A stretch of 12,017 bases of DNA from SCUS01 sp966211675. GTDB taxonomy: Bacteria; Myxococcota_A; Polyangia; Polyangiales; Ga0077539. The DNA is taken from contig CBIHPK010000213.1 in assembly GCA_966211675.1 (NCBI GenBank), positions 1-12,017 of the forward strand, given 5' to 3'. Numbering within the stretch: the stretch's first letter is position 1; each line of letters opens with the position of its first letter. This document shows, one piece after another, positions 1 through 6,280 of this stretch. The notes under the pieces were generated by a model. It was not told the origin of the DNA. It saw only the letters and a program-made list of their open reading frames with translations, and made no database searches. A program made the position numbers and the translations under genes.

Positions 1-11
1 TACGTCCTCTT

Positions 12-35
12 CATCGAGCGCCCCAGCGCTCGATG
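12..35. repeat. Perfect 10-bp inverted repeat (hairpin 1)
   Basis: The arms CATCGAGCGC (12-21) and GCGCTCGATG (26-35) pair perfectly around a CCCA loop. No T-tract follows on either strand, so a classical intrinsic terminator is not shown. It may still end the transcript of a gene lying left of the window, or be the first hairpin of the cluster that continues to about 134. Confidence 0.6.
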
Positions 36-43
36 CTCCTGCA

Positions 44-69
44 GAGAGTCCCGCGAAGGCGGGACGCTC
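44..69. repeat. Inverted repeat with CCCGC/GCGGG core (hairpin 2)
   Basis: GTCCCGC (48-54) pairs with GCGGGAC (59-65) around the loop GAAG. The stem extends past one A/G mismatch by GAG (44-46) with CTC (67-69). It shares the CCCGC...GCGGG stem core with the hairpins at 99-114 and 249-264. Confidence 0.6.
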
Positions 70-80
70 CGTTCCAGGCT

Positions 81-134
81 CCCACTTCAGCGGTTGCAGG
101 CCCGCTCGCGGGCCGACCGCAACCGCGGAGTGGG
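81..134. repeat. Nested three-tier inverted repeat (hairpin 3)
   Basis: Three stems are nested with perfect pairing in each: CCCACT (81-86) with AGTGGG (129-134); GCGGTTGC (90-97) with GCAACCGC (119-126); and GGCCCGC (99-105) with GCGGGCC (108-114). The short unpaired gaps between them are bulges. Such nesting over 54 nt is more than GC-rich background normally gives. It suggests a folded RNA or a palindromic intergenic element. No protein function is claimed, although frame 1 is open from 1 to 180. Confidence 0.6.
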
Positions 135-215
135 CGGCGTCTCAACCTCGCCAACCGCGACGAAAGAAGCGTTTCGATGACGTGCTGCGCGCCCGCGAGA
201 TGTGTAGAAGCGACA

Positions 216-337
216 GTGTTGAAACACGCGCCAACTCGGCAGCGGTGAAGCCCGCAAGCGGGCTGGTCGCGGTACCTGGACATCGTACAGGCCGCTGCCA
301 CCTTCATCGCTGCACGCTTTGCGGGTTTTTTCAACAC
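216..337 (+). promoter_or_regulatory. Structured leader / small RNA candidate upstream of the TPR gene
   Basis: GTGTTGAAA (216-224) and TTTCAACAC (329-337) close the element. Inside are AGCCCGC (249-255) with GCGGGCT (258-264), GGCAGCGG (238-245) with CCGCTGCC (292-299), and CCTG (275-278) with CAGG (288-291). Competing pairings also exist: 241-250 with 302-311 (ten pairs, one G-U), and 251-260 with 315-325 (CGCTTTGCGGG, one bulge). The last of these is followed directly by TTTTTT (326-331), as in a terminator 3' arm. Mutually exclusive arms plus a T-tract 38 nt before the GTG at 370 resemble an attenuator or riboswitch leader. A terminator of an unseen upstream transcript or a free small RNA are alternatives. 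No known riboswitch class is recognised. Confidence 0.35.
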
Positions 338-369
338 GCGGCGACGGGCGCGGGGACGGGAGGTGCGCC

Positions 370-1272
370 GTGAGGGCGTACATCGTCGCGGGGGTGATGG
401 GCTTAGGGCTGACGGCGTTCACCGTGTGGGCGTGGCCTCCGAGGGAGGAGCTCGACCCTCGGGTGGCGCAGGGCAACACGGCCTTCGAGCGCCGGGAGTA
501 TCCGCAGGCCCTCGGGCACTACGAGGCCGCTCCGGGGGACGGGCCGCGCAACGCCGGGGTGCACGCCAACCGGGGCCTGGCGAAGTTCAGGGTGCTGCTG
601 GCGCCGGGCGACGGCGGCGTGCTGCCGGAGCTGACGATGGACGCCGCGGTGCCCGAAGGGTACTCCGGGGCGCAGGACGAGATCCGCAACGCCGCGCGCG
701 GCATGGCGGGCGCGCCGATGGAGGACATCGACACGCAGGTGCGCGCGAGGGCGCAGTACAACCTGGGCAACACGTTCTTCGCGGAGCACTCGTGGCGCAA
801 CGCGATCGACGCCTACAAGGAAGCCCTGCGGCTGCGTCCCGGCTGGGTCGACGCCGCGTGGAACCTCGACCTGGCGCGCCGTCGCAAGGACGAGGAGGAC
901 CACCCCGACGCGGGTCCAGACTCGGGCCAGGACGCCTCGCAGGATGCCTCGCAGGACGCCAGCAGCGACGCGTCGTCGGGTGACAGCGGCGGTGGCGGCG
1001 ACGGCGGCGGACCGGGCGACGGCGGCGGTCAGCAGGGCGACAGCGGGTCGCAGGGCAACGACGGCGGATCGAACCAGGACAGCGGCTCGAACGGGGAGCA
1101 GCCCGACGGGGGATCACCCCCGCCGCAGTCGCAGGACGGAGGCGCGCAACCGCCGCCGCCGCAGTCGCTGGCCCCGCTGGACCAGCTGGAGCGCAACGCG
1201 CAGGACCTGCAGCAGATGATGCTGCGCCGACGCGCGGGTCAGACGCCGAGGAGCCCGGACGACGAGCGGTAG
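370..1272 (+). CDS. Membrane-anchored TPR protein with Asp/Ser/Gly-rich tail (BatC-like)
   Basis: The 300-residue protein starts at GTG 370, chosen because GGGAGG at 358-363 gives a six-base spacing and because a hydrophobic anchor then lies at the N-terminus (about residues 4-22). An upstream in-frame ATG at 319 lacks this. A first TPR-like helix pair lies at about 33-70. A clear TPR lies at about 127-172 (YNLGNTFF, then AIDAYKEALRLRPGW). From about 178 to 270 the chain is low complexity: a QDAS repeat, then Gly/Asp/Gln/Ser-rich, then Pro/Gln-rich. It ends with a charged helix (LDQLERNAQDLQQ). This order of anchor, TPR, acidic linker and short C-terminal helix resembles BatC-type proteins of aerotolerance operons. 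The expected MoxR and VWA partners are not next to it, so that assignment is tentative. Such proteins act as periplasmic or envelope scaffolds. It ends in TAG. Confidence 0.85.
   Translation: MRAYIVAGVMGLGLTAFTVWAWPPREELDPRVAQGNTAFERREYPQALGHYEAAPGDGPRNAGVHANRGLAKFRVLLAPGDGGVLPELTMDAAVPEGYSGAQDEIRNAARGMAGAPMEDIDTQVRARAQYNLGNTFFAEHSWRNAIDAYKEALRLRPGWVDAAWNLDLARRRKDEEDHPDAGPDSGQDASQDASQDASSDASSGDSGGGGDGGGPGDGGGQQGDSGSQGNDGGSNQDSGSNGEQPDGGSPPPQSQDGGAQPPPPQSLAPLDQLERNAQDLQQMMLRRRAGQTPRSPDDER
928..963 (+). repeat. 12-bp tandem repeat in TPR gene tail
   Basis: Three consecutive 12-base units (CAGGACGCCTCG, CAGGATGCCTCG, CAGGACGCCAGC) encode QDAS three times. They open the low-complexity linker. 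Unit number could vary between strains by slippage. Confidence 0.7.
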
Positions 1273-1412
1273 GGGGCGGGGCGTCACTCGTCCCACGAGC
1301 CCCCGTCCACGCCGTCGATCGTCGGCCTCACCCGTAGCGAAGCGGAGGGGCGCGACCGACCACGTTTCAGTCGACCGCATGGCCCGACTCGGTCGTGACC
1401 AATACCCATGAC

Positions 1413-1817
1413 TCACCGACGTGCCAGGAGCTCGGCCGCCATCTCGCTCATCTCTGAGAAGCGCAGGTGCGAAAGGATGAGTCGTCGGGCCACCGAGGCC
1501 GCGGTCGCGGGCAATGCATCAAGCCGGATAGGATCCTCTGGAGTCGCCACGATGCGATAGGGTCCTCCGAAGTAGTCGGCGTCGTAGGCGAACACCCCTC
1601 GTTGGGCCATGCGTTGCCAGGTGTCGATACGCTCCGCCTGCGGGGCATGCCGGGTGGAGGCTTCCATGGAGAGAATGGCCTCAACCGCCGCGTCGTAGGC
1701 GTCCACGTCCTCAAGGCACACCTCCGGGACGTAGCCCCCGCCGGCGGTGGAGAAGAACCCCACGTGGCCCGACGCATCACTGGCGAGCCATTCGTAATCG
1801 AATCCTTTGACTCCCAT
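1413..1817 (-). CDS. Small unknown protein, possibly immunity-like
   Basis: The 134-residue soluble protein starts at ATG 1817, with GAGGA about six bases upstream. An alternative ATG at 1835 lacks a good site. It begins MGVKGFDYEWLASD, followed by a Gly-rich FFSTAGGGYVPE turn at about 21-32. It has no signal peptide, membrane segment or catalytic motif that I recognise. Its aromatic, acidic N-terminus and compact size are reminiscent of small immunity-like proteins common in Myxococcota, but no toxin gene adjoins it, so this is only a guess. Third codon positions are visibly less G/C-rich than in neighbouring genes, which suggests later acquisition. It lies 100 bp downstream of the Uma2 gene on the same strand. 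The frame stays open upstream past 2300, but that part is a shadow of Uma2. Confidence 0.75.
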   Translation of the reverse strand: MGVKGFDYEWLASDASGHVGFFSTAGGGYVPEVCLEDVDAYDAAVEAILSMEASTRHAPQAERIDTWQRMAQRGVFAYDADYFGGPYRIVATPEDPIRLDALPATAASVARRLILSHLRFSEMSEMAAELLARR

Positions 1818-1873
1818 CGCGGTCCTCGATGTCATCGCGTGGCCCCACCTCGACGTGCTCACCGCAAGCATTC

Positions 1874-1888
1874 CGCGCTGACAGCGCG
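1874..1888 (-). terminator. Short GC hairpin between Uma2 and the small unknown gene
   Basis: CGCGCT (1874-1879) pairs with AGCGCG (1883-1888) around a GAC loop. It lies just downstream of the Uma2 stop on the minus strand. No T-run follows, so it is at most a weak terminator or an mRNA 3'-end stabiliser. Confidence 0.25.
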
Positions 1889-1917
1889 AGCGCGGCGCAC
1901 CGGCGCGTCCCTGACCC

Positions 1918-2520
1918 CTACAGCGCCCACAGCCCCGCGAGATCGAGCTCCACGGCGTCGAATGGCTCCGCGCGCACCTGGGCGTCGCCCTCGAAGGTCG
2001 CGATCCGCAACCAGCCCGGGTCCGCGCGGCGGTACACCTCGAGGGTGCGCAGGGTCGGCGAGAGCAGCCACACATGCCCCACGCTCTCGCGGTGGTAGAC
2101 GTCCATCTTGCGGCCCCGGTCGACCTTCTCCGTCGAAGGGGACAGCACCTCGCAGCACCAGTCCGGCGCGAGGGTGAGCGCGTCGCTCTCGTCGAGGAAC
2201 CCCTCCCCGAGGCGCTCCCGTCGCCACCCGGCGAGGTCGGGGATGAGGAGGTCGGGACGCGGCCCCAGGCGTAGCTGCGGCTCATCGAGGAACACCCAAC
2301 CCCCAGGGCCGTCACGCCCGCGGTCGAAGGGTCCACGCAGCTCGCCGTGCAGCTCGCCCGCGGCGCGCAGGTGACGACGTCGCGGCCGCGGCATGAGCGA
2401 CAGCTCGCCGTCGATCACCTCCGCGATCATCGTCTCCGGCGCGTTGCGATAGCCCTCCACGACCTCGGGCGGGAGGTTGGGAAACTCCGGGTCGACGGAC
2501 CGTGCTGCGTCGCCAGACAT
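1918..2520 (-). CDS. Uma2 family (DUF820) restriction-endonuclease-like protein
   Basis: The 200-residue protein, about the usual length for the family, belongs to the PD-(D/E)XK superfamily. Visible landmarks run in order: the AEVIDGEL strand with E34 and E39, the PDLLIPDLAGW segment with D90 and D95, the EVLSPSTEKVDRGRK block with E124, D134 and K138, and Y142. These match the Uma2 active-site layout, so it could be a metal-dependent nuclease. The biological role of this abundant family is not established. Start ATG 2520 is chosen: a -10-like TACGCT ends six bases before it. A GTG six codons upstream (2538) has no supporting signal. It ends in TAG. It could be co-transcribed with the leftward genes around it, but the putative own promoter argues for independent expression. 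Confidence 0.9.
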   Translation of the reverse strand: MSGDAARSVDPEFPNLPPEVVEGYRNAPETMIAEVIDGELSLMPRPRRRHLRAAGELHGELRGPFDRGRDGPGGWVFLDEPQLRLGPRPDLLIPDLAGWRRERLGEGFLDESDALTLAPDWCCEVLSPSTEKVDRGRKMDVYHRESVGHVWLLSPTLRTLEVYRRADPGWLRIATFEGDAQVRAEPFDAVELDLAGLWAL

Positions 2521-2526
2521 GCCCCG

Positions 2527-2532
2527 AGCGTA
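2527..2532 (-). promoter_or_regulatory. -10-like element for leaderless Uma2 transcript
   Basis: On the minus strand TACGCT is followed by six bases and then the ATG at 2520. It fits the TANNNT spacing expected when transcription begins at the start codon. No clear -35 box or Shine-Dalgarno is visible. Confidence 0.4.
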
Positions 2533-2584
2533 GCCCACTCGGATGGGTGCGGATGGCGCTCTCGTGGCGGCCCCGCCCTCGTCG

Positions 2585-3109
2585 TCAGCTCACCCGTTGC
2601 TCCATGGGCGACGGCGCCTGCTGCTCCCACGCGCGCACCTCGCGGCGCCACGCGCGGAGCCGCCACCCGACGCGCAGCCCGCTGGCGAGCATCCCCAGGC
2701 ACTCCACCGCGCGCAGCAGCTGGTCGAAGCCGAAGTTGCCGTCGCTGATGTAGACCGAGTCGGGGACGAAGCACTCCCGCTCCTCGTCCAGGCAGCGCAC
2801 CGCCACGCCCTGGTGATAGCCGATGCGATCGAGCTGCTCCGTGGTGAGCTGGATCTTCCACGTCCCCCCGCTGGCGTCGACGAGCTGGTACTCGCCCATC
2901 GAGGCGTTGAAGCGGCGCAGGATGTTCTCGACGGTCATCACCCGCTGCGGAACGCCCGGGGTAAAGCCGCGCAGGCGCGACATCACCGCGAGCTTCTGCG
3001 AGGTGAACCCGCAGAGCGCCGTGCAGCCGACGAACACCAGCGCCGCCAGGGTGACGTTGGGCCGCTGCGGACGCGGACCGCGCCAGCGTTCCCGGTAGGG
3101 GATGGTCAT
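2585..3109 (-). CDS. Single-pass membrane protein of unknown function
   Basis: The protein has 174 residues. An Arg-rich N-terminus (residues 1-18) precedes one hydrophobic segment at about 19-35 (LAALVFVGCTALCGF). This gives an N-in signal anchor with the remainder outside the cytoplasm. The middle domain, about 50-130, looks alpha/beta (ILRRFNASMGEYQLVDASGG, then WKIQLTTEQLDRIGY) and contains two cysteines eight residues apart (VRCLDEEREC) that could form a disulfide. A weakly hydrophobic stretch at about 127-148 may be a second membrane segment or an amphipathic helix before a basic tail. I recognise no family. The only plausible start is ATG 3109, and its ribosome-binding site is weak. 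It lies 70 bp downstream of the small lipoprotein gene on the same strand. Confidence 0.75.
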   Translation of the reverse strand: MTIPYRERWRGPRPQRPNVTLAALVFVGCTALCGFTSQKLAVMSRLRGFTPGVPQRVMTVENILRRFNASMGEYQLVDASGGTWKIQLTTEQLDRIGYHQGVAVRCLDEERECFVPDSVYISDGNFGFDQLLRAVECLGMLASGLRVGWRLRAWRREVRAWEQQAPSPMEQRVS

Positions 3110-3179
3110 GGGCCCGGATCAGGACCCGAGGCGGGCCTCCGCGTCAAACGACCGCTCCCCTCGCCGGTGTGCCGACCGC

Positions 3180-3545
3180 TCACAAGGGGGTGAGGTCGAT
3201 CGTCACGCTGATGCCGTTCACATGGCACTGGCTGCCGCTGACCACGACGGTGCGCGCCGCGGGGGAGACGAAGCCCGGGGCCTCCACGCTGAGCGTGTAC
3301 GAGCCCTCCCGCTCGCCCGCGCCGGCGTACGACCCGGGCGGACCGAAGGTGTTCAGCGTCTCGCGGTAGGACCCGTCGACGATCACCACCGTCGCGCCGG
3401 GGACGGGCGCTCCGCTGCGCGCGTTGCGCAGCGTGACGTTGACGCCGAAGCGGTACTCCGTCGTGCACGTCTGGGTCTCGAGGCAGCCGGAGAGGGAGGC
3501 CGTGGCGGCCATGGACAGCACCGCGCCGAGGATGAGGGGTCGCAT
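3180..3545 (-). CDS. Small lipoprotein with carboxypeptidase-regulatory-like domain
   Basis: This 121-residue protein has a lipoprotein signal peptide ending in the lipobox L-S-G-C21. It would be lipidated at C21 and held at a membrane facing the periplasm or cell surface. Residues 33-118 resemble a carboxypeptidase-regulatory / PEGA-type beta-sandwich: NVTLRNARSGAPVPGATVVI, later GSYTLSVEAPGF, then a final strand GISVTIDL. Such domains usually mediate binding or act as structural modules rather than catalysis. C27 and C107 bracket the fold and could form a disulfide. It is divergent from the 3631 gene, with 85 bp shared between them. The ATG at 3545 is chosen because the signal peptide begins there. 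No strong Shine-Dalgarno is seen. Confidence 0.85.
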   Translation of the reverse strand: MRPLILGAVLSMAATASLSGCLETQTCTTEYRFGVNVTLRNARSGAPVPGATVVIVDGSYRETLNTFGPPGSYAGAGEREGSYTLSVEAPGFVSPAARTVVVSGSQCHVNGISVTIDLTPL

Positions 3546-3581
3546 GCTCGAAGAGCCCAGCAGGTTGCGTACCGCGGTGGA

Positions 3582-3591
3582 GTGGATCCAC
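3582..3591. promoter_or_regulatory. Palindrome GTGGATCCAC in a divergent intergenic region
   Basis: A perfect 10-bp palindrome lies in the 85-bp gap between the divergent starts at 3545 and 3631. Its position suits a dimeric regulator controlling both genes. No regulator gene adjoins it, and it could be chance. Confidence 0.25.
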
Positions 3592-3630
3592 CCTGAGAGG
3601 GCCATCGAGCACACCGGGAGGGGGAACCGC

Positions 3631-4185
3631 ATGATCCAGGCATCGTCTCGGCTCCGCAGGTACGCCCCGTGGGTGGGAGGCGCGGCGCTCGGCGCGCTCT
3701 CGCTGGGCGTCGGGGCGTGGGCGCTCGGGGGGCGCTCCTTCGACCCGAGGGCGCTGCTCGGCGTGGTGGGCCGCGACGCCGGTCCGAGGACCGCGGTGGC
3801 CGTGGGCGCGGTGGCCAACGCGACGGGCGTCGGCGGCGAGCTGGTGCTGGCCGCCGCGCGGCGGGGCATCGACGACGCGCTGCGCGAGCACGCCAACGTC
3901 TCGCAGGTGACGCTGGCCGAGCGGAGCGCTCGCGTGGTGGGGAGCCGCCACGGCCACGTGCTCGACGTCAACGTGGTGCGGGTCGAGCAGCAGCCGGGGC
4001 GCCTCCTCGCGGAGGCCTCGGTGGTGGTCTCGTCGCTGCCCGAGCGAGCGTATGAGTTCGCGTCGACGTCGACGGTCACGCTCACCGGGGCGACCGCGGA
4101 CGGCGACCAGGCCGTGGCCGAGGCCGTCCGGCGAGCGATGCGCTCGGCGACCTCACAGGCCGTCGAGCAGATGGCCGGGCGATAG
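3631..4185 (+). CDS. N-terminally anchored periplasmic protein of unknown function
   Basis: The protein has 184 residues. ATG 3631 is supported by a strong GGGAGG at about nine bases upstream. The open frame extends left to 3424 without comparable signals. Basic residues (RLRR) precede a hydrophobic Gly/Ala-rich segment at about 12-32, giving a signal anchor. The rest is probably periplasmic: alternating Ala-rich helices and Val-rich strands (RTAVAVGAVANATG, then VLDVNVVRVEQQ, then LLAEASVVVSSLP) and a closing helix with many Ala/Val. Similar strand-rich Val-Asn-Val domains occur at the ends of myxobacterial envelope proteins, but I cannot name the family. The gene ends in TAG, and the same frame stays open straight through the next gene. 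That gene starts 60 bp downstream and could be co-transcribed. Confidence 0.8.
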   Translation: MIQASSRLRRYAPWVGGAALGALSLGVGAWALGGRSFDPRALLGVVGRDAGPRTAVAVGAVANATGVGGELVLAAARRGIDDALREHANVSQVTLAERSARVVGSRHGHVLDVNVVRVEQQPGRLLAEASVVVSSLPERAYEFASTSTVTLTGATADGDQAVAEAVRRAMRSATSQAVEQMAGR

Positions 4186-4245
4186 CCGAGGCCCGCGCTC
4201 GACGCGCTCCTTGTGCGAACGGCCGCGGGCCCTATGTGTTGGGCG

Positions 4246-6276
4246 ATGGCGAACCCGCTCGGGAGCGCGCGACGGTTCGTCAACCTCCTCGGCGCGCTGG
4301 TGCTCGCGCCCGCGGCGGCGCAGGCCTTCGATCCCATCGGCCACGAGCTCATCGAGGCGCAGGCCTATCGACGGCTGATCGAGGGCGACGCCAGCTGGCC
4401 CGACGGCGCGGGAGGGAGCGTGCGCGGAGAGGTCCTGGTGGCGGCGCTGATCTCCGACGGCGTGCTGGCGGAGCCCGCGTGCTTCGGAGAGAGCGCCACC
4501 CGCCGGGGCTGCCGGGAGGACCGCCGCGAGGACCCGACGCAGTGGTGGCCTCCGCTGCGCAGCGGGCGGATGGACTTCGTGCTCGACCGCCACCACAGCG
4601 CGCTGGGCCAGTGCTACCACTTCCTCGCTCACCCCGACGACGACGCGCGCCCCGGCTCCGACCGCGCGACGGGCGTCCCCGCCGGGCTGATCGAGGAGCC
4701 CTACCGGCGCTGCATGCGCCTGCTGGGGACCCTGGTGGAGGTGGCCGCGGGCTCCAGCGCCGAGGACGCGCGAGGCCTCGACAACGACGTCTACGCGCTG
4801 CTGCACGCGGTCGCCGATGCGTTCTCGCCCGCGCACGTCCAGCGCGACGCCGCGGGGCGCATCCAGTGGCTCCGCGCCTGGAACCCGCTGCCCTGGACCC
4901 CAGCGGGCGATCCCCGGCGGCGTCATCGCTTCCACGACCCTCGCGACGCCTCGTACCTCCGGCCCGAGCGAGCGTCCGACGAGCGCTGCGACCTCGATCG
5001 CCGGCACCCCTACGCGATCGCCCCGGAGTGCCTCACCCCGCAGGCGACGCAGGCCTCCGAGGCGCTCGCCGACGTTCTGGCCCTCATCTACCGCATGCGC
5101 CGTCGAGCGCGCTCCGGGCTCGCGCCGCCCACCTTCGCCGCGCCGGTGAACCGCGCCGACTGGTCGGGCTTCGTCGCTCAGCACCTGCTGCACTCCCGCG
5201 TGGGAACGGTCGGCACCGGGGTCGCGCCCGCGGAGCTCGACGCGTGGCCCAGGGTGGCCTTCGGCCTCGGCGCCGACCTCGATGGCGCGACGCCCAGGGC
5301 GGGGGTGCACCTCGGGGTGATGGTCCCGCTCTTCGTGGGGCGCGACCGCTTCCTGCCCTTCATCCCCAACGCCTCGCTGGAGCTGGGCTGGCTGCCGGGC
5401 GATGGCTTCCACGCCGCCGCGGACCTGACCTTCTCGCTACCCCTCGCCGCGTGGCTCTGGGTCGGCGCCGCGCCCTTCCGCCTCTCCACCACGGTCGACC
5501 CGCAGCACCCCCGCGTGGACCTCTCCGTCGGCTTCATGGCCCCGCGCGTCGACCTCTTCTACCTGGGCGACCGCCACGGGCTCTGGGTGCGCCTCGCGGG
5601 CCCCGGCTACTTCGACCTCGTCAGCGCGCAGTGGCAGTGGCAGGCCGCGCTCACCGTGGGCGTGCACTTCGACGCGACCCCGTCGCTGCAGCCCGACCGG
5701 CGGGCCCGCGCGCACCGATCGCCCCAGCGCGACGCGGCCGACGCGGAGGCCGTCCGCACCTGGGACCCGCCGCCCTTCGCGGGATCGAACGTCTCCCCAT
5801 GGCCCGAGCAGACCTACCTCTACGCGGGCTTCGGCGGGCGCACCGGCGGAGGCGTGGGCGGAGGCGTCGAGCTCCTGCGCAGCCTTCCGCGGGCGCTGCA
5901 CTTCATCGACCTCGGAGGGAGCATCGACGCGAGCGGTCCGGGTGGCGGACACGGCGCGGCGGTCGCCCTGGAGGGTGTGCTGCGGGTGCGCCCTCGCCCC
6001 TTCCTGTCCATCGACCTGGTGCCCGCCGCCCTCGGCGCGGAGTTCGATGGCGGCGCCGACTGGACCCTCACCGGCCGCCTCGGCGCCTCGTTGCTGCTCG
6101 GCCCGCTGCGCGCCTCCGTCGACCTGCCGAGGCTCGACTACCGACGGCTGGAGATCGACACCGCGAGAGGCTTCGACCTGCGCTTCAGCGTCGACCTGAC
6201 GGAGGTGTTCCAGTGGAGCGGAACCGCCGTCTCGCTGGGGGTGCACGGCGGTCGAGGGGTGTTCCCGGCGCCGTGA
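4246..6276 (+). CDS. Secreted zinc-phospholipase-C-like domain fused to outer-membrane barrel-like region
   Basis: The protein has 676 residues. ATG 4246 gives a classic Sec signal peptide (RRF, hydrophobic core, cleavage after APAAAQA27). GTG 4213 and ATG 4234 are alternatives, and no start has a good Shine-Dalgarno. Mature residues about 28-280 resemble the all-helical zinc-dependent phospholipase C / S1-P1 nuclease group: G32-H33-E34 near the N-terminus, H116/H117 and H125, and the block LLHAVADAFSPAH with H187, D191 and H197. The H-x3-D-x5-H spacing equals that of the zinc ligands in Bacillus PLC (H118, D122, H128). The later H-x3-E pair is not evident, so the metal site may be incomplete. 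From about 345 to 485 and again 525-676 the sequence is amphipathic beta-strands typical of outer-membrane barrels, separated by an Arg/Asp-rich linker. I infer a surface- or periplasm-facing hydrolase-like domain tethered to the outer membrane. Confidence 0.8.
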   Translation: MANPLGSARRFVNLLGALVLAPAAAQAFDPIGHELIEAQAYRRLIEGDASWPDGAGGSVRGEVLVAALISDGVLAEPACFGESATRRGCREDRREDPTQWWPPLRSGRMDFVLDRHHSALGQCYHFLAHPDDDARPGSDRATGVPAGLIEEPYRRCMRLLGTLVEVAAGSSAEDARGLDNDVYALLHAVADAFSPAHVQRDAAGRIQWLRAWNPLPWTPAGDPRRRHRFHDPRDASYLRPERASDERCDLDRRHPYAIAPECLTPQATQASEALADVLALIYRMRRRARSGLAPPTFAAPVNRADWSGFVAQHLLHSRVGTVGTGVAPAELDAWPRVAFGLGADLDGATPRAGVHLGVMVPLFVGRDRFLPFIPNASLELGWLPGDGFHAAADLTFSLPLAAWLWVGAAPFRLSTTVDPQHPRVDLSVGFMAPRVDLFYLGDRHGLWVRLAGPGYFDLVSAQWQWQAALTVGVHFDATPSLQPDRRARAHRSPQRDAADAEAVRTWDPPPFAGSNVSPWPEQTYLYAGFGGRTGGGVGGGVELLRSLPRALHFIDLGGSIDASGPGGGHGAAVALEGVLRVRPRPFLSIDLVPAALGAEFDGGADWTLTGRLGASLLLGPLRASVDLPRLDYRRLEIDTARGFDLRFSVDLTEVFQWSGTAVSLGVHGGRGVFPAP

Positions 6277-6280
6277 GGGT

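Noticed and set aside
1..180. Frame 1 open from the left edge to TGA 178-180, possible tail of an upstream gene
   Set aside because: The segment is packed with perfect inverted repeats, and its translation is Arg/Ser-rich without any recognisable end of a family. I treat it as non-coding, although the left edge prevents certainty.
216..337. Retron msr-msd RNA
   Set aside because: Flanking inverted repeats and internal hairpins are suggestive in a myxobacterial-type genome, but no reverse transcriptase is present rightward, and the leftward side is outside the window.
1413..2336. Single 307-residue minus-strand protein covering both the small gene and part of Uma2
   Set aside because: Its N-terminal two thirds is an Arg/Ser-rich shadow of the Uma2 gene in another frame. 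Only the part from ATG 1817, with its own GAGGA, reads like a protein.
4153..5412. Long minus-strand open frame of 419 residues
   Set aside because: It lies opposite the PLC-like/barrel gene, is rich in Arg/Gly/Ala and lacks domain signals. The plus strand has a signal peptide and motifs.
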